Below, piece after piece: positions 23,223 to 31,684 of a DNA stretch of 64,000 nt (positions within the stretch are counted from its first letter, which is position 1; every line of letters starts with the position of its first letter). The notes under the pieces were generated by a model. It was not told the DNA's origin. It saw only the letters and a list, made by a program, of their open reading frames with translations, and did not search any database. Source of the stretch: an uncultured Schumannella sp. (GTDB lineage: Bacteria; Actinomycetota; Actinomycetes; Actinomycetales; Microbacteriaceae); contig NZ_CAJQNT010000022.1 in assembly GCF_905479755.1 (NCBI RefSeq), forward strand, positions 35,537-99,536. The letters are read 5' to 3'. The translations under genes and the position numbers were made by a program.

Positions 23223-24122
23223 GTGATTCCCGTCGTTGTCGGCCTGTCAAGCGCCCTCGTCTTCGGCGCCGCCGACTTCTTCGGCGGTCTCGCCGCCCGC
23301 CGCATCCAGCCGATCCGCGTGACGTTCCTCGCCGCGATCGCGGGCCTCGTCCTCATGGCGATCGTGGCCCCGTTCGTGGGCGGCGCCGTCTCCCAGGGCG
23401 CACTGTTCTGGGGCGCACTGTCCGGGCTCACCGGTGGCATCGCGATCATGCTGCTCTACGCGGCGCTCGCGATCGGTCCGATGAGCATCCTGTCGCCGCT
23501 GACCGCCGTGATCTCGGCGATCGTGCCGATGTCCTGGGGTCTGGTCGGTGGCGAGACGCTGACCCTCCTCGGGTACGTCGCGCTCGGGCTCGCGCTCGTG
23601 GCGGTGGTGCTCGTCGGATTCGTTCCCGAAAAGGGCGCGGTGCGCCCCCGGGCGCGCGGCATCGTCTACGCCATCGGCTCCGGCACGCTGATCGGCGTGT
23701 TCTTCATCCTGATGGATCAGACCCCCGACGACTCGGGGCTGATCCCCCTGGTCGCCAACCGCGCCACCAGCGCGCTCGTCCTCGGCATCATCGTGCTCGC
23801 CCTGATTCTGTGGTCCCGACGTTTCCCCGACTCGGCGATGGATGCGCGCACCGGCTGGCGTGCCGGACTCGCGATCGCCTTCCTCTGCGGCATCCTCGAC
23901 GCCACCGCGAACGCGATGATCCTGTTCGGCCTGCGGCTCGGCGAACTCAGCATCGTCTCGGTCTTGGTGGCGCTCTATCCGGCGGGCACGATCCTGCTCG
24001 CCGCCCTCGTCTTGCGCGAACGGATCGCGCCGGTGCAGTGGGCGGGACTCGCCCTCGCCGTGGCGGCCGCTGCGATGCTCGGCTCGCACCGCGACCTGAC
24101 GGCGGTGCTCGGGCTCGGCTAG
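23223..24122 (+). CDS. EamA/DMT-family transporter (copy 1)
   Basis: 299 residues, ten predicted helices arranged as two EamA repeats, beginning GLSSALVFGAADFFGGLAARR and ending VLRERIAPVQWAGLALAVAAAAMLGSHRD. Such proteins export metabolites or drugs; substrate unknown. Leaderless: TAGCGT at 23211-23216, 6 nt before GTG. The next gene is a same-length paralogue, so a tandem duplication is evident. Confidence 0.86.
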   Translation: MIPVVVGLSSALVFGAADFFGGLAARRIQPIRVTFLAAIAGLVLMAIVAPFVGGAVSQGALFWGALSGLTGGIAIMLLYAALAIGPMSILSPLTAVISAIVPMSWGLVGGETLTLLGYVALGLALVAVVLVGFVPEKGAVRPRARGIVYAIGSGTLIGVFFILMDQTPDDSGLIPLVANRATSALVLGIIVLALILWSRRFPDSAMDARTGWRAGLAIAFLCGILDATANAMILFGLRLGELSIVSVLVALYPAGTILLAALVLRERIAPVQWAGLALAVAAAAMLGSHRDLTAVLGLG

Positions 24123-24197
24123 CCTCGGCGCCATCACGTCGAGCGGTCGACGGGCGAGGTGGCACGTGGTCCCTCGCGCGGCGGATAGCGTGGAGCG

Positions 24198-25097
24198 GTG
24201 ATCCCTGTTCTCGTCGGCGTCAGCGCCGCGTTCATCTTCGGCGCCGCGGACTTCATGGGGGGAATGGGGTCTCGCCGCATCGCCGCGGTGCGGGTGACGT
24301 TCATGTCCGGGGTCACCGGCCTCGTGCTCATGCTCATCATCGCGCCTCTCGTCGGCGGGGTGGCCTCCGTGGAGGCCTTTGCGTGGGGTGCGATCGCGGG
24401 CGTGAGTGGCGGCGTCGCGATCATGCTGCTCTACGCGGCGCTCGCCATCGGGCCGATGAGCATCTTGTCGCCCCTGACCGCCGTCGTCTCGGCGATCATT
24501 CCGATGACCTGGGGCCTCGCCACGGGCGAACGGCTGACGATGCTCGGATACCTCGCCCTCGCCCTCGCCCTGGTCGCCGTGGTGCTCGTCGGCTTCGTTC
24601 CCGAGAAGGGTGCGGTGCGGCCGAAGCTTCGCGGCATCCTCTATGCCGTCGGCTCCGGCGCGCTGATCGGGGTGTTCCTCGTCTCCATCGACCACGCCCC
24701 CGCCGACTCCGGGCTGTACCCGCTGGTCACCCACCGCCTGGCGACGGTGCTCGTCCTCGGCGCCGTCATCGTCGGAATGGCGCTCCTCGCGCGGCGTCGC
24801 CCGACCGCGTCGCCGACGCGCATCACGGGATGGCGCGCGGGTGTCGCCTTCGCGATCGCGTGCGGAGCGCTCGAGGTCACGGCGAACTCGTTGATCCTGA
24901 TCGGGCTGCGCCTGGGCGATCTCAGCATCATGTCGGTGCTCATCGCGTTGTACCCGGCGGGCACGATCCTGCTCGCCGGCATTGTGCTGCGCGAGCGCAT
25001 CGCCCCCGTGCAATGGATCGGACTCGCGCTCGCGCTCATTGCGGCCGCCACACTCGGCTCGCACCGCGACCTCTCGACGGCGCTCGGGCTCGGCTGA
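24198..25097 (+). CDS. EamA/DMT-family transporter (copy 2, tandem paralogue)
   Basis: 299 residues, the same length as copy 1 and strongly similar to it. Identical stretches include IAIMLLYAALAIGPMSILSP-type helix 3 and LRERIAPVQW. It has its own leaderless start, TAGCGT (24186-24191) 6 nt before GTG, so both copies kept the promoter type. Divergence is concentrated in loops (for example VSIDHAPADSG against MDQTPDDSG), which may mark changed specificity. Confidence 0.86.
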   Translation: MIPVLVGVSAAFIFGAADFMGGMGSRRIAAVRVTFMSGVTGLVLMLIIAPLVGGVASVEAFAWGAIAGVSGGVAIMLLYAALAIGPMSILSPLTAVVSAIIPMTWGLATGERLTMLGYLALALALVAVVLVGFVPEKGAVRPKLRGILYAVGSGALIGVFLVSIDHAPADSGLYPLVTHRLATVLVLGAVIVGMALLARRRPTASPTRITGWRAGVAFAIACGALEVTANSLILIGLRLGDLSIMSVLIALYPAGTILLAGIVLRERIAPVQWIGLALALIAAATLGSHRDLSTALGLG

Positions 25098-25118
25098 CCC
25101 GCTGGCCCGAGACGCGAA

Positions 25119-25150
25119 ACGGGGGCGGCGCCGTGCGGCACCACCCCCGT
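25119..25150. terminator. Bidirectional terminator hairpin between convergent genes
   Basis: 14-bp stem ACGGGGGCGGCGCC / GGCACCACCCCCGT (two G-U pairs) with a GTGC loop, between the EamA copy 2 stop and the helicase stop. Confidence 0.72.
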
Positions 25151-25169
25151 CTCCCACGGTCGTTGCGGA

Positions 25170-27170
25170 CTAGGCGATCGCGACGCCCTCGGCGAGGTCG
25201 CGGATGACGTCATCGCCCGGGCGGACCTGAGTCCACTCGGCGGTGATCTCGGCACGGTCCAGCAGGTCCTCCGTCTTGCGACGGCGGCTGCGCGGCACGA
25301 GCGTCACGACGACACCGGACTTGCCGGCGCGACCGGTGCGGCCGGAGCGGTGCAGGTACGACTTGTACTCGTCGGGCGCATCCGCCTGGATGACCAGATC
25401 GACGTCGTCGACGTGGATGCCGCGCGCGGCGACATCGGTGGCGACGAGCGCCTGCAGACGACCCTTGCTGAACTTCTCCAGCGCGCGCTGACGGCGCGAC
25501 TGGTTGAGGTCACCGTGGATCGCGTCGGCGGCGATTCCGGCCTCGTCGAGGAAGTCGGCGAGCTGCTCGGCGAACGCACGGGTGCGAGCGAAGACGAGCT
25601 TCTTGCCGGGACCGGCGGCGAGCTCGGCGAGCACCGCGAGCTTGTCGCGCTGGTCGAGCAGGAGCACGCGGTGGTCGATCGTCGAGCTGGCCTGGTCTTC
25701 CCCGGCGACCTCGTGGACGCTCGGGTTGACGAGGTAGCGCTCGACGATGTCGGCGACACCCTTGTCGAGGGTGGCGGAGAACAGCAGCTTCTGGCCGCCC
25801 TCGCTCGTGCGGTCGAGAATCTCCTGCACGGGCTCGGCGAAGCCGAGCTCGCACATGTGGTCGGCCTCGTCGAGCACGGTCACCACGACCTGCGACAGGT
25901 CGAGTCGACCCTGCGACGACAGGTCCTGGATGCGGCCGGGCGTGCCCACGACGATGTCAACACCGCGGTCGAGGGCACCGAGCTGACGCTGGTACGGAAC
26001 GCCGCCGTAGATCTGCGTGGTGAAGAGCCCGACGCTACGCGCGATCGGCTGCACCGTGCGGTCGATCTGCAGGGCGAGCTCGCGCGTCGGCGCGAGGATC
26101 AGGGCGCGGGGCTTGCGGCCCGGCTGACGGCGCTTGCTGTCGCCGGCCTGCATCCGCAGCAGGCGCTCGACGAGCGGGGCGCCGAAGGCGATGGTCTTGC
26201 CGGAGCCGGTGCGGCCACGGCCGAGCACGTCGCGACCCGCGAGCACCTCGGGGATCGTGCCCGCCTGGATCGGGAACGGCGAGGCCGCGCCCAGTTCGGC
26301 GAGCGCGCGCACGATGTTGTCGCCGAGGCCGAGGTCGCCGAAGCTCACACCCTCGGAGTCTCCGACGACGATGGCCTGCGCCTCGAGGCGCTCGAGCACG
26401 ACGTCGTCGGTCGGCACGAAGCGCGCGGCCTCGTCCTGACGCGGGGCGCGCGCCGGGCGGTCGTCGCGGAAGTCGCGACGGGGACGGTCGTCGTTGAAGT
26501 CGCGACGCGGGCGGTCGTTGCCGAAGTCGCGGCGCGGACGGTCATCGCGCGCGGGGCGCTCGTCACGGTTGTAGCGCGGACGCTCGTCACGATCGTTGCG
26601 GGCCGGACGGTCGTCACGGTTGTAACGGGGACGCTCGTCACGGTCACTCCGAGCCGGACGGTCATCGCGGTTGTAACGGGGACGCTCGTCACGGTCACTC
26701 CGTGCCGGACGGTCGTCACGGTTGTAGCGCGGACGCTCGTCACGGTCACTGCGCGCCGGACGGTCGTCGCGGTTGAAGCGCGGACGCTCGTCGCGAGCCG
26801 GACGCTCATCGCGGTCGTAGCGCGGACGCTCGTCGCGGTCGCCCCGGGCGGGACGGGCATCGCGGTCACCGCGGCCGGTGCGCTGGGCGTCGCGCTCGAA
26901 GCGCGACTGCTTGGGGCGGGGCTCCCAGTTGGGGCGCTCACCGCTGCGCTCGCCGCGCGGGGCGGACTCACCACCACGCGGGCGGTCGGCGGCACGGCCG
27001 CGAGCCACGCGGTCGTCGCTACTCCAGCGCGCCTTCTTGGCGGCCGGAGCGGAGCCGGCCGCGGCATCCTCGGCACGGTAGCCGCGGTGCTTGGGGCTCT
27101 TGCTACCCGACTTGGGGGCGTTGGACTTGAATTTCGGCGCGCGCACAGGAGCGCCCTTTTTCTGAGGCAT
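25170..27170 (-). CDS. DEAD-box RNA helicase with repetitive RD-rich N-terminal tail
   Basis: ATP-dependent RNA remodelling, likely ribosome assembly or cold adaptation. 666 residues from ATG 27170; an in-frame GTG at 27209 is possible. Residues 1-250 are a disordered basic/acidic tail with four tandem 17-residue repeats (141-208, SDRDERPRYNRDDRPAR) and then 9-residue DDRPRRDFx repeats. The helicase core follows: GRTGSGKT (motif I), PTRELALQ, TPGR, LDEADHM (DEAD), FSATL, ARGIHVDDVDLV and HRSGRTGRAG. Most bacterial DEAD proteins carry such tails at the C-terminus, so an N-terminal tail is less usual. Leader 27171-27405 shows no clear promoter or riboswitch. Confidence 0.93.
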   Translation of the reverse strand: MPQKKGAPVRAPKFKSNAPKSGSKSPKHRGYRAEDAAAGSAPAAKKARWSSDDRVARGRAADRPRGGESAPRGERSGERPNWEPRPKQSRFERDAQRTGRGDRDARPARGDRDERPRYDRDERPARDERPRFNRDDRPARSDRDERPRYNRDDRPARSDRDERPRYNRDDRPARSDRDERPRYNRDDRPARNDRDERPRYNRDERPARDDRPRRDFGNDRPRRDFNDDRPRRDFRDDRPARAPRQDEAARFVPTDDVVLERLEAQAIVVGDSEGVSFGDLGLGDNIVRALAELGAASPFPIQAGTIPEVLAGRDVLGRGRTGSGKTIAFGAPLVERLLRMQAGDSKRRQPGRKPRALILAPTRELALQIDRTVQPIARSVGLFTTQIYGGVPYQRQLGALDRGVDIVVGTPGRIQDLSSQGRLDLSQVVVTVLDEADHMCELGFAEPVQEILDRTSEGGQKLLFSATLDKGVADIVERYLVNPSVHEVAGEDQASSTIDHRVLLLDQRDKLAVLAELAAGPGKKLVFARTRAFAEQLADFLDEAGIAADAIHGDLNQSRRQRALEKFSKGRLQALVATDVAARGIHVDDVDLVIQADAPDEYKSYLHRSGRTGRAGKSGVVVTLVPRSRRRKTEDLLDRAEITAEWTQVRPGDDVIRDLAEGVAIA
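26454..26750 (-). repeat. Coding tandem repeats in the helicase tail
   Basis: Four near-identical 51-bp units (26547-26750), each encoding a 17-residue Arg/Asp-rich repeat, followed by 27-bp units (26454-26546). High similarity at DNA level suggests recent slippage, so copy number probably varies between strains. Confidence 0.85.
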
Positions 27171-27405
27171 GAATGTCTTTTTCCGGTTGTAGTCACACAG
27201 AGTGCACAACGACTGAACGCAGCCGCGTGAGAACCCGGGCGATACTGACCGGGGCCGTTTTCCTGAATGGATTCCTCGTCAACGGATGCGCTGACGATCC
27301 GGCCCGATTCGACACACAGTGAAGCATTGCGGAGAGTTCCGCTGTCGAGAGCCGACCTCGATACCTTACAGGACCGACGGGGATTTCGCCTATGCTCGCC
27401 TGAAC

Positions 27406-28359
27406 ATGCCCCGAGTCGCCCCGCCGATCAGAGCTTTCGCGCTCGTGGCACTGTGCGGTGCGGTTCTGACCGGATGCGTCACCGATGCGGGCGAGTCCGA
27501 GCCCGCCGACGACACCGCCGAGGCTCTCGTCGCCGCCCCGTTGGGCCTTCCCCTCGTCGACGGTGTCACCGTGCAGGAGGGCCTCGTCTACTCCTCGCCC
27601 GACGGCACGGACCTCGCCCTGGATGCGTGCCTCCCGGCGACCGTGACGACCGAATCGCGCCCCGCGATCGTCTTCATTCACGGAGGTAGCTGGTACCGCG
27701 GCGCGCGCGACGAGCCGCTGTACCGCGAGACCTGCGAGTGGCTGGCGGGCGCCGGATACCCCACCTTCTCGATCAGCTACCGGCTCTCCCCGACGGCGCA
27801 CTTCCCTGATGCCACCGACGACGTGCGCGCGGCGCTCGCCTGGGTGCGCGAGCCCGCGCAGATTGCCGCCTTCGACCTCGACCCCGATCGGATCGCGCTG
27901 TTCGGCAGCTCGGCCGGCGGCACGCTCGCGTCCTGGGTCGGCACCGCGGGCGAGGGCGCGTGGTCGGCGGAGGGCCGGGTGGCGGCCGTCGTCGAACTGA
28001 GCGCCCCCATCGACCTGAGCGGCATCGCCGAAGACGCGCGGCTGACGCCGCGGCGTCTCGACTATCTGGGATGCGTGTCCGACGCGGACTGCGCGGCGGC
28101 GGCGCTCGCCTCGCCGATCAGCGCGGTGGATGCCAGCGATCCACCGGTCTTCATCGTGCACTCGGAGGACGAGTTCGTTCCGGCCGAGCAGGGCGAGTTG
28201 TTCGCGACGGCGCTTGGCGCCGCGGGGGTGGACGTCGAGTTCCTCGTCGTGCCCGGCGACCGCCACGCGATCATGCTGCTCGACGCCGACATCTCGGTGC
28301 GCATCCTCGACTTCCTGGCGCGCACGATCGGCGGCGAAGCGATCCTCGCCGCCGATTGA
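27406..28359 (+). CDS. Lipoprotein esterase/lipase (alpha/beta hydrolase, BD-FAE/HSL-like)
   Basis: 317 residues from ATG 27406; lipobox LTGC with Cys24, so membrane-anchored outside the cell. Oxyanion HGGSWYRG near residue 117, nucleophile elbow GSSAGG near 196, acid in HSEDEF and His in GDRHAIM, a complete catalytic triad. Two extra cysteines (LGCVSDADC) could form a disulfide, fitting an exported protein. Weak -10 TATGCT lies 9 nt before ATG. Substrate unknown. Confidence 0.85.
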   Translation: MPRVAPPIRAFALVALCGAVLTGCVTDAGESEPADDTAEALVAAPLGLPLVDGVTVQEGLVYSSPDGTDLALDACLPATVTTESRPAIVFIHGGSWYRGARDEPLYRETCEWLAGAGYPTFSISYRLSPTAHFPDATDDVRAALAWVREPAQIAAFDLDPDRIALFGSSAGGTLASWVGTAGEGAWSAEGRVAAVVELSAPIDLSGIAEDARLTPRRLDYLGCVSDADCAAAALASPISAVDASDPPVFIVHSEDEFVPAEQGELFATALGAAGVDVEFLVVPGDRHAIMLLDADISVRILDFLARTIGGEAILAAD

Positions 28360-28365
28360 GCGCCG

Positions 28366-31300
28366 TTAGCTCGCGCCCGCGGACTCCGACGCGGCCGCGC
28401 GCGCCTCGCGCTTCGCGGCGCGACGCTCGGAGGCGCCCTCGACGAGCGCGTAGAGCGTCGGCAGCACGACGAGGGTGAGCAGCGTCGACGACAGCAGACC
28501 GCCGATCACGACGATCGCGAGCGGTTGCGAGATGAACCCACCCTCGCCCGTGATGCCGAGCGCCATCGGGATGAGCGCCACGATCGTCGCGAGCGCGGTC
28601 ATCAGAATCGGGCGCAGACGACGCGAGGAGCCGTGCTCGACCGCGTCGTTCACCTTCATACCGCGATCTCGATACTGATTCACGAGATCGACGAGCACGA
28701 TGGCGTTCGTCACCACGATGCCGATCAGCATGATCACGCCGATGATCGAGGCGATGCCGAACGGCACCCCACTCGCGAGCTGCAACAGGATCGCGCCGGT
28801 CGCCGCGAACGGCACCGAGACCAGCAGCAGCAGCGGCTGGCGCAGGCTGCGGAAGGTCGCCACCATGATGATGTAGGTGATCAACAGGGAGGCCAACGCG
28901 GCCAATCCCAGCTGGGCGAAGCCCTCCTGCTGGTCGGCGACGGCACCGCCGACGGTCGCCGAGGCGCCCTCCGGCAGGTCGGCCTCGGCCACGGCGGCCG
29001 TGATCAGGGCGCCCGCCGATCCGAGATCCGCCGTGCTCGGGGTGACCGTCACCTCGGCGGTGCGCACCCCGCGCTCGGTCGTGATCGAGGTCGGCCCGTT
29101 GGTGATCTCCACGTCGGCGATCTCGTCCAGACGCACCGTGTCCCCGGTCGGCGTCTGCAGTTCGTAGTCGCGCAGCTGTTCGAGCGTCTCGGGCTCGTCG
29201 GGGTCGACGAGGTAGATCGAGACCTGCGTGTTGTCGAGCTCGAAGTCTCCCGAGGCGGCCGGCTGCATCGCCTGCGCCACCAGGCGCCCGACCGCGAACT
29301 CGCTGAGGCTGTACTCGGCGGCCGCCTCCCGATCCACCTCGACCGAGATGAACGGCCGGCTCGCCGCCAGGTTGCTGGTGGCCTCCGCGGTCACGTCGAG
29401 GTCGTTCACGGCGTCGAGCACCGCGGTCGTGGCCGCGATGAGCGCCTCCTCGTCTCCGGCGGAGATCTGAATCGAGATGTCGCTCGAGGCGAACGCGGCG
29501 CTCTCGCCGCCGCCAACCGTGACCTCGCCCACATCGCTGAGGCCGTCGATCGCGGCGCGCACCGCGGCCGTGATCTCATCCTGGTCGCCGTCCTCGTCGG
29601 TGGTGAGCGAGAAGGTCGCATCCGAGCCCCCGCCGAAGAAGGCCGAGAGCCCCGAGGATCCGCCGATCGCCGACTGCACGATCTCGACGCCGTCCACCTC
29701 GAGCAGGGCCTGCTCCACCGTGGTGGCGGCGGCATCCTTCGCCTCGAGGTCGGCGCCGGCATCGATCGTCTGGGTGACGGTGATCGTGTTGGCGCCGCTG
29801 GATCCGATGAAGTTGGTCTGCAGCAGCGGCACGGTGGCGATCGTGCCGCCCATCACCAGCACGGCGGCGAGTAGCGTGATCGCGGGTCGACGCAGCGTCC
29901 AGCGGATGACCGGCAGATACACGCGCTGAAGGCGAGTCGGGCGTTCGAGCTCGTCCTCCCCGGAGGCCGCGGCCACCTGCGCCGCCTCGGCCTTGGCGAT
30001 CGCCTTCGCGCTGAGCGGCTTACGACCGAGGAACCAGTAGGCCAACACGGGCACGATCGTCAGGGCGACGAACAGCGAGGCGGCGAGCGCGATCGTGACG
30101 GTGACGGCGAAGGGCCGGAACAGCTCGCCCGTGATGTCACTGACGAGGGCGAGCGGCAAGAACACGGCGATCGTGGTGATCGTGGAGGCGGTGATCGCCG
30201 TGGCGACCTCGCGCACACCGGTCTTGATCGCGGTCAGCTTGTCGTCGCCGAGGGCGAGGTGCCGCTTGATGTTCTCGATGACGACGATGGAGTCGTCGAC
30301 GACGCGACCGATCGAGATGGTGATCGCGCCGAGGGTGAGCACGTTGAGCGAATAGCCGCTCGCCCACATCCCGATGAAGGTCACCAGCAGCGAGGCGGGG
30401 ATCGAGATGGCGGTCACCAGGGTCGAACGGATCGACACCAGGAACACGAAGATGACGATGATCGCGGCCGCAAGACCCAACATGCCCTCGGTCGCGAGGG
30501 TCTCGATCGAGCGCTCGATCGACGGCGCCTGGTCGAAGACGACGGTGAACTCGGTGTTCGATCCGACCTTCGCCGCGACCTCCTCGAGCGCCTCCGAAAC
30601 GGCGTGCGACACGTCGACCGTGTTGCCGGTCGCGGTCTTGGTGATCGCGACCGCGAGCGAGGGTTCGCCGTTGACGCGGGCGATCGAGTCGGAGGGGTTG
30701 TCGACGAGGTCGACGCTCGCGAGGTCGTCGATCGTGAGCTCTTGCGCCTCGCGCGTCGTCACCTCGCCGAACCCGGGCACTGTTTCGGTCTCGGTGGTGA
30801 AGCCGCCGAGGACGGGGAGCGCGCGGATCTCGTCGATCGAGCCGATGCGGTTGCCGGACTGGACGGTGAGGGTGGTGCCGTCTTCGGCGATCTCACCCAC
30901 CGCGAGCAGGACACCCGCCGAACCCAGCGCGTCGACGATCGACTGCGTCGTGAGGTTGTTGTCGTCGAGCTTCTCGGGGTCGTAGGTGATTTCGACGCGC
31001 TCGCCCGCACCGCCGGTCACGGAGGCCTCGCTCACCCCGTCGAGGGACTGGAACTCGGGCACCGCGATCGACTCGAGTCGGCTGGTGAGCTGGTTCTGAT
31101 CGAGGTCGCTCGTGACCGCGAGTTGGATGACCGGGAAGTCATCGAAGGAGAAGGTCGCCACCGTCGGGGTGACGTCATCGGGCAGCTGGTTCGCGATCCG
31201 ATTGAGGGCGAGCTGCACCTTCTGCTCGGCCGTCGTCAGGTCGGTGCCGTAGTCGAATTCCGCGGTGACCAGGGAGAGCCCCGACCCGGAGGTCGCGCTC

Positions 31301-31542
31301 GTGCCGCTCAGACCGCGGATGCCCTGCAGGGCCGCCTCAACCGGCGTCGACACGTCGTTCTCGACGACCGCGGGACTCGCGCCCGGGTAGCTGGTCGAGA
31401 TGCTGACCTGCGGGAGGCTGATCGAGGGGAACAGTTCCTGCTTGAGCTGCGCGATCGCGATGCCGCCGAACAGTCCGATGACGATCGTGACGAGCGCGAT
31501 GAGCGCACGGTTGCGCAGGCTGAAGACGGAAAGCAGATGCAC
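28366..31542 (-). CDS. RND efflux transporter (HAE1-like, SwrC type)
   Basis: 1058 residues, AcrB-like topology of 12 helices and two large periplasmic-type loops. It begins MHLLSVFSLRNRALIALVTIVIGLFGGIA. The proton-relay Asp pair is in GRVVDDSIVVIENIKRHL in helix 4, and the second-half repeat with GVVMLIG-like IIGVIMLIGIVVTNAIVLVD is intact. No membrane-fusion or outer-membrane partner is nearby, as for Bacillus SwrC, consistent with a single-membrane cell. Likely exports lipopeptide or hydrophobic compounds. A CCCGCGG/CCGCGGG hairpin lies in its leader. Ends 7 bp from the convergent esterase stop. Confidence 0.93.
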   Translation of the reverse strand: MHLLSVFSLRNRALIALVTIVIGLFGGIAIAQLKQELFPSISLPQVSISTSYPGASPAVVENDVSTPVEAALQGIRGLSGTSATSGSGLSLVTAEFDYGTDLTTAEQKVQLALNRIANQLPDDVTPTVATFSFDDFPVIQLAVTSDLDQNQLTSRLESIAVPEFQSLDGVSEASVTGGAGERVEITYDPEKLDDNNLTTQSIVDALGSAGVLLAVGEIAEDGTTLTVQSGNRIGSIDEIRALPVLGGFTTETETVPGFGEVTTREAQELTIDDLASVDLVDNPSDSIARVNGEPSLAVAITKTATGNTVDVSHAVSEALEEVAAKVGSNTEFTVVFDQAPSIERSIETLATEGMLGLAAAIIVIFVFLVSIRSTLVTAISIPASLLVTFIGMWASGYSLNVLTLGAITISIGRVVDDSIVVIENIKRHLALGDDKLTAIKTGVREVATAITASTITTIAVFLPLALVSDITGELFRPFAVTVTIALAASLFVALTIVPVLAYWFLGRKPLSAKAIAKAEAAQVAAASGEDELERPTRLQRVYLPVIRWTLRRPAITLLAAVLVMGGTIATVPLLQTNFIGSSGANTITVTQTIDAGADLEAKDAAATTVEQALLEVDGVEIVQSAIGGSSGLSAFFGGGSDATFSLTTDEDGDQDEITAAVRAAIDGLSDVGEVTVGGGESAAFASSDISIQISAGDEEALIAATTAVLDAVNDLDVTAEATSNLAASRPFISVEVDREAAAEYSLSEFAVGRLVAQAMQPAASGDFELDNTQVSIYLVDPDEPETLEQLRDYELQTPTGDTVRLDEIADVEITNGPTSITTERGVRTAEVTVTPSTADLGSAGALITAAVAEADLPEGASATVGGAVADQQEGFAQLGLAALASLLITYIIMVATFRSLRQPLLLLVSVPFAATGAILLQLASGVPFGIASIIGVIMLIGIVVTNAIVLVDLVNQYRDRGMKVNDAVEHGSSRRLRPILMTALATIVALIPMALGITGEGGFISQPLAIVVIGGLLSSTLLTLVVLPTLYALVEGASERRAAKREARAAASESAGAS

Positions 31543-31684
31543 GGGGAGGACTCCTTGAGGTGTGTGGTCCCCGCGGCGGTGCAGACCGCGGGCATTCGCG
31601 CACGCCAGCGCGCACGTGAGCCAGTATCACAAGCCTGTTCGCCCGCACTGTACTCCCCGGGGATGATTTCACGCCGGGAGGTGC

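Noticed and set aside
23247..25157. Minus-strand open frame opposite both EamA genes
   Set aside because: Its apparent internal repeat only mirrors the duplication of the sense genes.
26454..26750. Possible CRISPR array
   Set aside because: Repeats are contiguous, multiples of three, without spacers, and in frame within a helicase.
25350..27230. Long plus-strand open frame opposite the DEAD-box helicase, rich in Val-Thr-Val repeats
   Set aside because: Its repeats are the exact complement of the helicase's RD-rich repeats; no start signal or known domain. Shadow of a G+C-rich gene.
27171..27405. Cold-shock-type structured leader or riboswitch before the helicase
   Set aside because: The length is suggestive, but I found no recognisable motif, no clear -35/-10 pair and no strong hairpin.
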